Below the pieces are notes generated by a model, which ran no database searches, was not told where the DNA came from, and saw only the letters and a program-made list of their open reading frames with translations. Position numbers and translations under genes: made by a program. Shown in pieces: positions 45,773 to 59,093 of a stretch of 64,000 nt of DNA. Position 1 is the stretch's first letter, and each line of letters begins with the position of its first letter. Source of the DNA: Allium sativum (Eukaryota; Streptophyta; Magnoliopsida; Asparagales; Amaryllidaceae); the NCBI GenBank assembly GCA_030737875.1, contig CM060910.1:630961303-631025302 (forward strand), written 5' to 3'.

Positions 45773-48700
45773 CTAATCCCACCCGGAAAATTGGTTTCTT
45801 TCATCCCAAGCTTGTCTCCGGTCGTTGAAAATAAATTCCCATCTGCATGCGTCAGCGTCATGAGTCGTGAACCGTTTTGAATAAATAGGTGGCACCGGGT
45901 GTTTTGGCTCTAGTTTAACCTACAAATATTAGTGACATTAATATATGATTGAAACTAAAATTAAAGAAATGTCGGTACTAAATTTACAAACCTGAACAAA
46001 ATGGTCTTGGTCAACAAAAGCTATACCAAATTCAGTTCGCTGAATTGGTGGTGGCACTTTTCCTTTGATTGGTGGTATGGTCAATGTAAGTATCTCACTA
46101 ATACTAAATACCACTATGTTGTATCTAGTGGCAATAATATAACCAATATCCGGCATTGTCATCCACTTTTCCATAGGTGAAAACTCGTTGTACTTGTGAT
46201 CTAAGCTTTTAAGGAGAACTGTACTTCTATCATGTTCTATGAATACGCACAGTCGTATAAAGCCTGATTTTCATACAATTCCTTGCGTGATTCTCTTCGA
46301 ATTTGACACCAGCTCAATTCTCCTAAGCCAAGCAAAGCCGCCACACATCTATATCTGCAATTACCATCCGATTGTACATCAATAATATCTGTAACAGAAG
46401 GCTTCATCTCCGCCGGTACTTGATCTAAATATCTTCTTTTACCTACACTTAGTTGGTTCACCTGTGAATAAGTTGCAATAATTATTAGTTTACTTTGCTA
46501 CTAGTATTTATTGGAAATGACATACAAATACATATTCAACAACACATACCTGGATTGGTTTTCGAATTGGAAGTTTATCGACGTGAGCTTTTTTTTCTAG
46601 TAACACTTACCTCTACAGACGGACTTTGTGATGATAGACTTGGAACTAACTCAAATGAAGAAAGCATCTATTTTGTTGAAGAATGACAACTTCTTTTACT
46701 TTCTCTTCCACGAGTTTTGGTTTTGTATTTTGAAGAAGTCAAATTTGATGTTTGTGGCTAACCAACTTCCAACATTTTTTTATAAATTTGCAATTGGTAT
46801 AGTGTATCCATCTTTCTTACAACATTCAAAAGAACTTCCATTTTTTCTATTACCCCTGCTTCCTTTTCCTTTTTCTCCTTTCTTTCAACAAGATGAAGAC
46901 GTGTTCAGTGAACATCAACCATATCAAGAGGTATTGGCGTACATACACCAATCATGCGCGCATGGAAGTCAATGTGTTTTATGAATCACACATCCGCATA
47001 ACACTTCATCATCTTCAACGGATTGTATTCTAAGTATTTCAGAATGAATCAAATCTAGTGCCTCGATAGAAACAACTCCCCGCAAATTTTTGAACTCTTT
47101 TATGTGAAATACATGCTACACTTTTGATAAACTTTGTTCAAAAGATGCTTTGAGCTCTGTAAATGAGAACTTCAATAAGGAATGCATTTTAAACCAAGCT
47201 TGCTCAAAATTACACTGAGAACTAGCCAAATGCTTCTTCAACTTTGAATGAGCAGACTCGGCTCCACGATTAAAACAAAAACATTAACACTTAAGGGAAA
47301 AAAATCCGACAAATAAAATATGCTGGAAAAAAATACATACTTATTCGAAGTATAGTTTCCAAAGCACATATACTAATTGGTCCATGCATGCACAAATCTG
47401 TCCTTGTACGAATCCAACCATTGTTCTTGAATATACTTCAACAACGATGTATTCCTCGCTTACCTTTCATGTAATACTTGCAAATTCTCACGATATGCTA
47501 TTACATTTTTTGAACATACAAGTTCATTCCAATCACTTAAAAATGCCTTCTTCTCTTCAACTTCCATCCCTTTGACTATTCTTTGCACATACGCGAGAAT
47601 GTTATTTTTCATATGCCATGTACATAACATATGTATAGCTTGTGGAAAAACAAACTCGATAGCATTAACCAATGCTAACTCTCTATCAGTAATAAAAACT
47701 TTAGGCAATTCAACTTCACAATCATCTAATATCGATTTCAACCGTTCTAAAGCCCATGTATAGTTTTCTTCGTTTTATGCAACAAAATATGCAATATCCA
47801 CACAAAATGTAATGTCTGTAGATGTAACACCCACAATCTCAAGAAAAGGCATTTGATATATATTAGTCTTGTAAGTGCAGTCCAATATGATGACTCGAGG
47901 AAATGTCCGTAATAAATCAAGACTAGTGGGATGAGCCCAAAATATATATATTTTTAATAATATCTGTTCCATCTAAAGTTTTTTGACGTCATTCATAATA
48001 ACCAAATTCTTTCAGTTTGCTAAGCAAATATTGCACTTGAGATCTCCCAGCCCTCTCAATGAAATTTTGGGCTTGTATAACGTTGTAAATAGTTTTGGTA
48101 GTACAATTTGTAGGACCTTGTCTCTTAATTTTATGCAAAATTTCCTTTGCTTTCACCATATTTTTATGCATCTTAATCACTAACTTGGTCTGCTCTTTAC
48201 TTGGTCTTCCTACATATGAATGTCCTTCACTATTTTTTAACTCCGAATGATTATGTACACCGTACACAACATGCAAATGGCAATAATCTGACGTAGGAAA
48301 CTTTTCGCCCTTTAGTCTAAATGGACAATTGCATTTTTTGTACCTATCATTTGGGGGATCGTTGGATATTTTCCTTTTTGCTTTATATACGCCCCACTTC
48401 GTTCACAGAATCACAACCGAACGTAATTATAGGTTTTTTGCTTGAAGCAATAGTATCTGATTTCATTATTATAATAACAAACCCAAGCCGTTTTCCCGTG
48501 CTACAAACCCAATCAATCAGTTTTTCTCTAGAAGGATATATCTGCAACATATTTTTTTTATCAATATGATGGATTATTATAATATACTTACATCATATGT
48601 TGTAAACTCATTTGAATAGTGTAATAAAACTTCATTGCCATTTCTTCATCATTGGAATAGGCTGCAATCTGCACGTAAAAATAGCACAAAAAAATACTGT

Positions 48701-48986
48701 AAGAACCCCGTAGGGACCATACATGGAAATTGTATGTGCCACGTTAAAGCAATACATGGTCAATCTCCTTACCACGAATGGAAAACCCGTGGTTATCACA
48801 CATACCACTCATATGTTGTGCGACATTTTCTATAAACCTAGTAGCCACCCTCCGTGGTTTGTTTCAAATTACCACTATCTGGGTTCTGCGACTTTATTAC
48901 TTGAAACCTTTTTAAAAAAACACAAAACAAATTCATCATACCTCTTGGGATTGTGTTAGGATTTCATTCTCCTCTTCAAAATCCAT
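45773..48986 (-). pseudogene. Mutator-like transposase with C-terminal OTU-protease-like domain (element F)
   Basis: Exon 1 (48986-48942) gives MDFEEENEILTQSQE before a GT donor. A FAR1-like N-terminal region follows (EKLIDWVCSTGKRLGFVI, about 48500). The DDE transposase spans about 48276-47460, with VIILDCTYKTN, FITDRELALVNAIEFVFP and the CxxH block LCTWHMKNN. A downstream exon (47270-46900) contains RAESAHSKLKKHLASSQCNF and LPCAHDWCMYAN. Then comes an OTU-like domain (46461-45773) with SDGNCRYRCVAALLG, W-x-x-MPD and DQDHFVQV, so the expected catalytic Cys and His are present. The stop is TAG at 45773. Stops at about 48415, 48330, 47985 and 47777 break the frame unless spliced out. The transposase cuts and joins element ends. 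The OTU part may act on ubiquitin or be structural. Confidence 0.85.
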
Positions 48987-49176
48987 CGGATTGAACTAAA
49001 ATTTTGAAATTTTCCTTTACGAATTTTGAAATTAGGGTTTGAGGTAAGAGTTGATGGAAGGTACAGGTGAACAACATAAGAAGAAGAAATGTTGATCTTT
49101 TAGATAGTATGTTGATCTGATAGATAGTACGTTAAGTTTTAAGGATATTTTAGTCTATAAAATATAATTGCTTTTA

Positions 49177-49220
49177 AGGGGGGCTACTAAGTAAATATTA
49201 GTGTTTAAATAGAATTTTCC
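49177..49220 (-). repeat. Right terminal inverted repeat of F
   Basis: It is the complement of 42045-42088 with about six mismatches, followed by the 9-bp target duplication. Confidence 0.9.
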
Positions 49221-49734
49221 TATCACCTAAATGTGCATGAGTATATAAGCCAGCAATGTTTAATACTGTTATCTTTAAAGTGGTTTTTGAATAGTTCTTT
49301 TTCATGTGTGTACTACCTAAATGTGCAGGAGTATATCGGCACATTAATGTATATATGTACAGTGGTTTTTGAATAGTTCTTTTTCATGTCATACACTTAC
49401 TATAATTTGTTATAATCCTTGGTTACTTGTCTAAAAAACAAGATATTTTTGAATTTAATATCGAGTGTGGATTGTTTCATACTTGAATGTTGTTCCTGTT
49501 GCTCATAAACTTGAGATTCATGTATCTCTTTTGTATATTCCATCTATGTGTTTCATTATTCATTCGAGTATATCATCTTTAATACCAATCATCTAACTTC
49601 AGATTGGATTGAATTATATTGTGTGTTTCATCAAAAATCATTAAAAAAAAATCAAAGATATCATTTTATGATTTCAAAATATTATTTGTTAAAAAAGAAC
49701 AAAAGATAAAATGTAGATGTTTATATTTTACGAT
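49221..49734. other. Flank of F with a local tandem duplication
   Basis: The sequence acctaaatgtgcatgagtat and about 80 bases after it recur from 49314, including gtggtttttgaatagttctt. Otherwise it is AT-rich with no recognised gene. It continues the sequence left of F. Confidence 0.5.
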
Positions 49735-49985
49735 ATTATCTGACATTTGAGACTGAATAGGGACTATATAATGGTCTTCAATATTCTGTCTCAACAAATG
49801 TTTGTGACTGATGTTTCAGTCTCTATGGTTTAAGACTGATGTTGTAGTCTCAAATCCAATTTGGGACATGGAAAACAAAGACTGAAATTTTGGTCTTTAA
49901 TCAGTTTTAATATTTAATTTAAAGACTGAAATGTACTATTAAAAACCAAACTTTTCGATCTTTAATTCTTTATTTTTTGGTAGTG
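49735..49985. mobile_element. Truncated end of a second CACTA-like element
   Basis: Read inward from 49985 the sequence is CACTACCAAAAAATAAAG, and the next 200 bases repeat motifs of the type AAAGACTGAAAT and TTTCAGTC in both orientations. This is the look of CACTA terminal and subterminal repeats. No matching left end was found in the window. Confidence 0.45.
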
Positions 49986-50009
49986 TAATTTCAAATAAAC
50001 ATCCACAAG

Positions 50010-50230
50010 AGGGAAAGATGAAAATGAAAACGAACCAAAAAAACATTTTACCTATACAAAAAAAAAAGATGATTTGTAGGGAAAAATACAATAATGATAT
50101 TATTCAAGTGAAGAAAAGAACCATCTTTTTGCAACATCGGTAAAGGGGAAGACAAAAATGGAAACGAATCGAAAAAATCATTTTACTTATGCAACAAAAA
50201 GTTGGATGATTTATAGGGAAAAATAGACAA
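50010..50230. repeat. Imperfect direct repeat of about 80 bp
   Basis: Two diverged copies of a segment ending gatgatttgtagggaaaaat / gatgatttatagggaaaaat lie at about 50012-50090 and 50145-50225. Confidence 0.55.
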
Positions 50231-50559
50231 ACGAATGTATCATAAACCAAACATCAATTACAAATCGATGTACAAGTTTGAAAAGCTTTAGCTTCAGTGC
50301 AGGAGGGATGACTATGTAGGAAGATACAATAGAATTTATCCGTATTCGATATTCTGAACCTGAGACCATAATGATAATGATATTAATTTTGGGCAACTAG
50401 GGTGTCTTTTTTTTAAGCAAAACAAATGAAACACGATTCATAGAGAAGGGCATTTTAGGAAGTTCTTATAAACATGGTTGATTACGTTTCAGTGAATCAC
50501 TATTAGTGGTAGTAGAGATGTGTTCTTGTTAATCGATTAATCAAAGTTACAATTCATAT

Positions 50560-51737
50560 ATAATGTTATATGAATATAACATTATATGTGTATAATCGCC
50601 ATCTCTTTCCCCCTTTTTTTTTTGTGCTCTATCTCTTTCCTTTCAACCCTTTCACTCTTTTCTCCTTAACTTCTTCTTTCTCCTCTCGCTCCACCCTTCC
50701 TTCCTTTGCTCACCCAGCTTTCTCATTGTGGTCTTTAGGCCGCTTTCACTCCTTAGATGTGTAACCCTAGTTTTCATTTTTGCGGACAAGTTCCATTTTT
50801 GTCCTTCGCCTCTATGCTTCGTTGGCAGATCTTATTGTATATCCTAAGCCCAGAACTACTTCGTTCCTCCACTGCTCGGCTGCGTTCTTCGTGTATCTTG
50901 ACTATCACCTTTTTTTGGTGAAGCTTAGATCTTATCGCGACTTCACCGCTTGCTTTTCTCCAACGCGTTGCTGCTTCTCTCATTTTATCCCTCCAAAATG
51001 CAGGCTCTTGTAGCTGTGGATCGATGCTCGTTTGACGTGCTGGTAGGTTTTAATCTGGTGAGTTGCAGTTCGTGTTTTGAGTTTGCGTTTAGTGGTGCAT
51101 ATTAGTTGTTCTTATTTTATCAGTGTATGTGTATTGGTGTTTTGGTTTGCGTGAGTAGCGACTTGAATTTTGGTTGTTAGTTGTAGTGTAAGTGTTGTGG
51201 TTTCTTTGGTAGTGTTGGTTGGTTAAGCTTTTTGGTTCTTTGGTTGCTTCTACTTTTGGTTATAGTTTTGCTGGGAGTAAGGGAATTGTTGTTGTGTCAT
51301 TGTGCTTGATCTGTAAGGTGCTTGGCAGTTGCTGCCGGTGGAATTAGGGGTTATTGATTGGTGCTGGTTGCCAGTGAAAACTTTTGGAAGTGCAGTGTTT
51401 CTTCTTGTAATTAGTCTGGTTATTGGGGTTGCTTTTGCAGCCTTAGTTTGTAATATTGTTTGTAATGTGCACTGAGTTGCATTGTAATAGTTTAGCCTGC
51501 TTGCTTTCGATGTTTTTTCTTAATTAGCTCCCTGCGTGGAGTTTTATATTCGTCTGCATCTTTAGGCTTGGGCTAGGTTAATGTATGTAATAGGTAGGTG
51601 ACATGCCAATCTCCTATATTATCATATACTCGTTATTTTTTGTAATGAAAACAGTGTTATGAATCACTATAAGAACCGACTGATCTTGCCAAAAATATAT
51701 ATTATATATGTGTAATGTTATATGAATATATCATTAT
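50560..51737. other. Unassigned insert-like segment flanked by AT palindromes
   Basis: A near-identical 26-base sequence containing taatgttatatgaatata lies at 50560-50585 and 51712-51737. Between them is a pyrimidine-rich 5' part (50590-50780) followed by a GT-rich, non-coding 3' part with poly-T stretches. It could be a retroposed transcript or a short LINE-like remnant, with the flanking repeat as its target duplication. I recognise no protein. Confidence 0.35.
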
Positions 51738-52352
51738 GTTGTCCTTCATACTAGATTAAATTGGTTCAAAACCTGTTTAATTTATTATAAAAAAAGTAAA
51801 TTGGTTGCAAAGTTGTAGATTATTCCAGAAGAATAAGTAAGACCATGATAAATCACACTCTATGAAATAAATATTTTTTAAGTGTCGTTCGCAGCTTCAA
51901 TTTGACCGGTATCTATCTTCGACGTGTCAGACGCATCGAGCATGGAAATCGATCAAATTGGTCAGTTTCTTTACTAAAGAAAAACAAACCACTGCATGGA
52001 TGCGTTTGACAATCCAACGATTAACTTTTAGTTTCTCCTTACATAGCACCCATCCCCTTCAACCTCCTCTTCATCCTTCACCTTCTGTTACCTCTACAGC
52101 TATTACCTTCATACATTTCTATCTATACGAATAATGATTGGTTTACAAATAGATTTTGGCAATCAAGATTTACAATACATGACTATTTGTGGAGCATGTT
52201 TACATAGAAGAAGGGCGATATATATCAGATTCACACGTCAAAATTTACCGATCTAACGTGGGTGGAAAACATATTAGATGACCACCAAGAACACTGCCAA
52301 CAAAATTTACAAATGAAAATGCATTTTTTCTCACGTTATGCGATAGACTATA
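51738..52352. other. Unassigned sequence left of element D
   Basis: No coding or repeat structure was recognised in this 0.6-kb stretch. The five bases before element D are ctata, its presumed left target site. Confidence 0.4.
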
Positions 52353-55300
52353 TGTAGTGGCCCGAAAATCCGTACCAATTTGAGCTAACTAATATCCTAC
52401 ACATTCAACTCAAAGTGCACAAAAGTTCTGATCGTTAATAGAAAGAAGTTAGAGGGTGAGAAAGATAAGGTAGAACTAATAGAATATAAGAAGAAGAATA
52501 CAACCGAACATAATCAGAGTAAACGCGGATCACACTGGGGAACGAATAAAATGTATTATATAACATAACTTTGAAATACAAAATTTTATTGTATATACAT
52601 ACCATTATCAGAGCACAATACATCATATCACAGCGGAAATAATCTCTAAATACTAACGTGAAGCCTTCTACTTTTAGCTCCTCCAAGTGAATCTGCAAAG
52701 CCTGAACACTTGACTACCCGTACAAATTTGGGCACCCAAGAGTTTAGGGAAAACAAACAAAATAAACTCTGGGCCAGTCATGGGACTGGTGTGAGTAAAT
52801 TCCAACCATATTGATTATCGTTGAAAATCCTTTTGAAACAAAGGATAATAGTAAGACCAGCCTACACATAAACATGGGCAGTTTTTACCTTACTATAACC
52901 CAAGATAATTTGATATCAAATCGAGTGATATTATGATAATGTCTAAACAAATAAATATCCAAGTAGCAGAACGTTTGCATCTCACGCTCCACATATATAT
53001 AGTATAAAATCAGAAACCGTAGGGCGCTTATTAGAGATTGGATTCCAATAGACAAGGTATGGGAGCACCTTCCGATCAGTGTACTCTAGAGGGTATACAC
53101 CTGGGTTCAACAAGAACGTCTTGCAACCCGGCCACACATGACCGCCCACTCATTTAGCTTGAGTGTAGCGGATATATTATCACCCACGGTTGTTGGCCAT
53201 CCAACCGTCTTCCGAAGATACAGAGTCGAAAGAAGAACACATATGAATTTTCTCTAGATCGGTGACAATACACCCTGCTTGGGTATGACCCAACTAGCCA
53301 TGCTGCCTAGCCCAACTTTTGATGCTGCCTGGTTATGAGGCTAGAGGCTACGTCTATCTTCAGAACATCTGATCGCCATTCACTTTGAATGCCACATCGT
53401 CAAACCTGTCAATTCACTAATCGATTCCCAAACATATCACGGGTATAAAAGGCTAAGAGGAACGAATTCCTCCACCACCAGACGTAATACCTTTAAGAGA
53501 TCAACTATACGTGATTTGTTAGGTATACACTGTCAGGCGTTCGTCCATACAAGTTGTCCTGGGACTGGACAAACAGATAGCACCATTCTGGAACAGGATG
53601 ACCCTTTCATTTCACTCCATCTTCAATTTTCTTCAACATAATATAATTCACAGCGCTTATGCCTATACGGAGTGGTTTTTAGATAATATATCCAACCGGT
53701 CTCTCCGTATTGACAACGATGGTCAAAAATCTTTGATAGCCGGTGATTTAACTATCAAAGAAAAACAAACATCCATCAAAACAATCATTGTCCCTTTTAA
53801 TTTATATAATTTCTCAATCTCCCCATATCTTTCTAGATATTTCAAACCCCGTTTAGCTTTTCACACTCCTTGGAAAATATTTGCAAATATTACAAATTCC
53901 TATTTCCCTATATTCTAGAAATGTACGTTATTAACGTCTGAAACATTCCCGTCTCCTTTTACATTTATTATTTCCTGCTCTTTAGAAAATATACCTTATT
54001 TACATTGGAAAAGATATTTCCAATTTCCATTATTACCATTATACCTATAAAACACTTTCCTTTTTAAACATTACCCCTTTTAAACCATGAATATCATTCT
54101 TTGATAGAAATATGAACTCATTTATCAAATAGATCTTTATTTAAATACTAAATACCATATAGGTTAAAATTTCATCTATTGAGTTTGTAATTTTAGGATC
54201 ATATTCAACTTCATAAATTCCATTCGCAAGTAGACTACTTATTCTCAGGTTTATCACTCAAATGTCGCTTTCTTATTCGATTATAATTTATTTGTTTCAA
54301 ACCAAATGTTTACCATCTAGTCAAACTCTGAATTATTTACAAACCTTTTTGGTTTACTTGGTCCTATTCCCATTTGAACATCGAAATAATTTCATCATCT
54401 TTCTTTGAAATGATTCCCCAATTTCCTATTTCTAAATTCTTTTTTATATTAATAATAAGTATTCCACTTTATTGCTAAATATTGTTTAGAATCAACTGCT
54501 TGTTTTAACAAGTTATATATTATTCCAATCAAATTCTAGTTTTCATTTAAAAGTAGATTTTCTCTTTCCCGCAACCCACATTCATTTTCATCCTAGTCAA
54601 ATATAATTTACGGTATTTAAATACCAGTTATTTAAGGGTTCATGTTATTCAAACATTTCAGGCACACAATAGTCAATCACATATTACCGGTCATATCAGA
54701 CAATGCAATGTATGAAATAAAACAACAATATAATTATTTTAACCAATTTATTTAGTAACCATCCAAGCAACCATCGCACACTGCATTCAATCATTTATTT
54801 ACAAATATTTAAAATATAATAATAATATTTTAAAATAGAACAGAGTTAGTGAATTTACTCACATTCGCGCATTAACCGTTAAATAACGATTTGCGTCAGT
54901 TGATTATACCCGGCGCTTCAACTCGTTTTTCCTCCATTTCTTGTTGTTACCGTGTAAAACCGTTTCTGCAAATCTCCCTCCTTGCTTATTTCACCGCTAC
55001 CGTTCACTTCGAACGACCATCTCTTGTCCCTGTATGCAAACGTGCACGCTCCAGAGAACGTTCTTGTCAATAACAGAGCTTCGCTCCTGTTCTTCCACCT
55101 CCCTACTTCTCGAGATCACCAACCTCCCATTTCGTCAAACTCGACTCAACCACTTCCCCAACGTTAAACTATTCGCAAAAGCGCCTCTCTCCACCTTCAT
55201 ATGTCAAGTATGTGCCACTAGTGATCATCGTGTGGAGTAGCGCTTCAATGAGCGCTACAATATTCCATCATGAATGAACGAAATGGACTGCAGTAATGAC

Positions 55301-57563
55301 CCAAGTGATAGTACATGCGTATGTTTTACTGGTTCCATGGAGCACCAACTGCTTGTTCTTATTTCATCAGAAAGCAAGACTCGAACTCCATAGAAAGATC
55401 TCGACCTCCAGCGTTTGACTTCCGTTTCTAGTATAAGCAACTTTTCCGTTTGAACAGTACACCGCCTTCTACCCATAAAAACGACCTGCTCCACATTTTT
55501 GCACCAGAATTCAAACCAAAATTTCCATAGTGACTTTCTTCTACCCAAAAATGACCTCCAGGGACCCGCTACATTCTTCAAGGCCGCACATATTTTCTCC
55601 CCATTGAAATCAATACGCACCCTAAGCTTCCACAGGCGTTTGCGGACTTTCAAACTCCACTCCACCATCTCGTCAGTTCCCCCATAAACTTCATAAAAAC
55701 CCACGCTATCCACACTTCAGCCCATTTAACTCGGCTACTAGTCACGCCATTCGCCACTACTTCACTTGCATGGAACCATCTAGCTCACACTTCTTCCATC
55801 CACATATGTTTTTAAAACAGCTCCTCTTCATCTGTTCGCGTTCAACTCATTCAAGACTCGGGACTGCTTTCTTTTTACGTTTCATACACAGAAACGACAA
55901 CTCATACCTCACCACTTTAAATACTTGGAAATACATGCCAATATATCCCACGAACATGCCCATACATCCCAAACCTTGTCTTCCCTACACGTCATCTTCC
56001 AAGTGGCCGAACTCCACACCTCCCCATCAAACTCCAGACTACTCCAGTTTCGTTTCTTCGCAGCTACAGTGAGGAATGCCACACTACTCCCTCTATTCTC
56101 AATTTCTGCACTGAAAGCTGCTCCTGACAACCACATCACGCACCCCCATCTATTACTACTCACACCATTTCACATGCACATATTTCATCCCGGTTTTTAA
56201 TCACCTTTATGTCGTTGTCCTTGATAGCCCGACCCTCATTGGTTCTGGCCTTTGTTAACGTCCCTGGCTCCTCAACGTCCTTTACCAACACTGACGATCC
56301 CGTATACCTACTTGCGTTCGAAAGGGGATCTGAGATCTTTATCCTTCGTTGGTTGTTTATTTTGGTGGAGAATAGGTAGTCTTCTTGCTTCATGATGAAA
56401 TAAAAAGAAAGAAGTCTTCCCCTCCCCCGTTGTTACTTGTGTTCTGATTTTATTGGAGACAGTGGGTTTCGAAAGACAGAGACACAACTCATAAGGAACG
56501 AAATCAGAGATATTATTTAAAGAGGAAACAACGTAAGCAATACGCTTCATTAGTACAGAGTAGGATGATTTCTTTATTTATATAGATCTGCTTTAGGGTA
56601 TGGGTTGCGTTATGGTTTGATTTAAAAATGGAACGGCTTTCAATCTCGTGAGGGATGGTGGAACACACGTAATAGGGTATGGACTGATAAATGTATTTTG
56701 TCAGGTAGAAATAGGCATTGATATTTTCTCTTTATAGCTGTAGGGTAGCAGTAATACTGATGTACAAACTTCATGCGAAGTTATAGGAGTTGGACTTTTG
56801 TATGTACGTGAGTATGGCCTTAAGTATGGTACATATTTATAATGATGGGAAATGATTCAAAGACCAAACAGTTGTAAAGGAAAATCAATGGTTTAGGTAT
56901 ATGTTTACAGAATTACACTAGTAAGAAATAATCATTACGTTCGTTTACAAACCACTATCGACAAAAACGAAAATATCATTCTAACGGGCACCATGCCACG
57001 ATTTCAAAAATATAATAATATCGGTAGGTTAACTTATATTGTGAAACCAGAAATATTGATACAGGATGCAAAATACTTCAAATAAAAAGTTGTGTATTTA
57101 ATTATTTAAAAATTACAGTAAAATTCTAAAAATTAAATTATAACTACATCTCAAAAGATCCTTGTCCAAATTCGAATTCGATATTTAAATATATTTAAAT
57201 AACCGTTATGGCCATAAACGAATATGGCGTTGCTTTTCTGAATATTTAATTTGGACATAATTTACAATATATAATCCAAAATCTTGATTTTTCACTTCCA
57301 TTAGAAAGATACAGTTTAACAGATTCCAACGTTTCTTGTTTCGAAGAAATCCGACTAATAACGGGTCTTGTACACTCAGTTGAAGTTCATAACGTTAAAT
57401 TACGAACTATCGCGATATTACGGGCTCGATTATATTTAATATATATTTTCATACGTTCAACTTCGTTATATATATATATATATATTCTTTTTTTTTTATG
57501 AATTGAAGATTTAAACTGATTTAAATATTCAAATACAAATCGATAAAAATGCGGGACGTTACA
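52353..57563 (-). repeat. 3' LTR of element D (5,211 bp)
   Basis: Read on the minus strand it starts TGTAACGTCCCGC at 57563 and ends GGGCCACTACA at 52353. It contains the U5 hairpin CAGTC/GACTG at 52775-52788. Open frames at 53598-56550 recur in the other LTR at a shift of about 6.74 kb with no recognisable domain, so I do not call genes. Confidence 0.9.
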
Positions 57564-57577
57564 TTCCTTCCCCCTTA
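57564..57577 (-). other. Polypurine tract of element D
   Basis: On the minus strand AAGGGGGAAGGAA stands directly before the LTR start TGTAACG. Confidence 0.83.
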
Positions 57578-59080
57578 AAAGAATTTTGTCCCTGAAATTT
57601 CTAAGGTAGGGAAAATGCTATAATCCATATTATAACCAGGTCAAAATCTTTTATTTAATTTCTTAAATTCAGTTTCAACAAGACCGATTTATTCTAATTA
57701 AAATATTAATTTCTTCTTATTACCGAATATTTTCGAAAATTCTGAAAATTTCCTAACAGCTTAAATTTTCAGAGAATTTCGCCAGCATCTCCTTTGCACG
57801 GCTCATTCGGTACTACTGTAACTTGCCACTCTGGCATTTTCTAATCCAGAAGAAAAATAAAATAGCCAGTTGGCTTTTCAAAGTAGCTCCAAAAATCTCA
57901 TACTCAAATATAATGTAAACTTATACCTTTTTATCGGGCATTCAACTCTTTTCCATTCCATTTGTCGCCCTATCAGCATATACAGATGCATTTCCATTTG
58001 ATCTCTAATCAACTTATTCTTCCATCCAATCATTCGCTTATGTTTAAGCCAATTCCCTTTCAATTTCAGTTTCAATTTCAATTTCAAACTCTTACTCAAT
58101 AATCAAATTTCACAACCAAGTTTGGTTCCATTCCCAATCTTATTTCACAAATTAGCTAATTTGCCAAGTCAAATCTTTATCCAGTACGGTTTCTACTTAC
58201 TTGGCTTCAATTCAACTCCAATTTTATTTTACTTAGTTAAATTCTCTATTTATTTTCTTCATAAGTAAATTTTAAATTTCAGAATTCAAATTACTGGGGT
58301 TTTTATTTCAAATCAGTTTGAAATCATATACATATATATTCATAACATAGCAATTCAAAACATTTGAATTTCCTGAAAAACTTATTTTAAAACAAAATCT
58401 TTGGTAGTAATCCGTCACTTAGAGACTCGAAAATGAACACCGATGATGGTTGACTTCATCATCGGAATTATTTTCCAGCAATCAAAGTGAGTTCAATACT
58501 ATATTACTTTAAAAACTCATTTATCAAATACCTTTCAAAATGTTTAGAAAATATTTTCAAATTCCCCCAGGATTTTAAATTTCTATATATTAAATCCTTT
58601 TCCAAATTTCCAGGGCTTATTTCAATTCTGGATTTAAATTTAGATTTAATCCATTTAATTTCACAAATTACGTTATACAAGTTCTGATGGGTTGTTTACG
58701 TAACCATCTTAACCATAATCTTATTTGATTATAATAATAACAAATATATCCCATATATTAAATAATTCTAATAATATATACTTTCTTTATATCAAGATAT
58801 ATTTGGGGTAAAATTATTCTATTTACCCACTTTTCAAAACAATATTGTGTCGAATTACTCTATTCAAGAGATTAGAAACACCTATCGATACAGTTTACAA
58901 TCCAATATCGACCAGAATTCATAAACCACTCGAATGACTAGTCAACACAATATAAAACATTTTTTATATCGATTTACAAATATGCGCTCATATATGTATA
59001 CTCAAACTCAATCTAGAGTAATATTTACTCCATCTCTATTGAGTTACGTCACAGAGCCAAGGTAATAACTTAACATTTAT
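57578..59080 (-). mobile_element. Interior of element D, non-coding
   Basis: About 1.5 kb of AT-rich sequence. The only open frames are short (57878-58099, lysine-rich; 58487-58687) and match no retroelement domain. A run of tttcaatttcaatttcaa near 58060-58085 explains the KLKLKLKLK repeat in one of them. Confidence 0.7.
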
Positions 59081-59091
59081 CTCTGATACCA
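59081..59091 (-). other. Primer-binding site of element D
   Basis: On the minus strand TGGTATCAGAG, complementary to initiator tRNA-Met, lies two bases from the LTR end at 59094. Confidence 0.87.
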
Positions 59092-59093
59092 AC

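Larger units (their letters stand above)
42045..49220. mobile_element. Mutator-like element F with plant mobile domain and OTU-type transposase genes
   Basis: Terminal inverted repeats of 44 bases lie at 42045-42088 and 49177-49220, with the shared block ATTTACTTAGTAGCCCCC. They are flanked by a 9-bp target duplication, tattaccta (42036-42044) and tatcaccta (49221-49229), with one mismatch. Nine bases is diagnostic for Mutator-like elements. Two convergent genes lie inside. The region between them (44848-45772) and the edges hold no recognisable coding sequence. Confidence 0.92.

Noticed and set aside
55255..56550. Several minus-strand open frames in the D LTR, present again near 62646-63286
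   Set aside because: Recurrence only reflects the two LTRs. The frames differ in length and start between copies and match no family I know.
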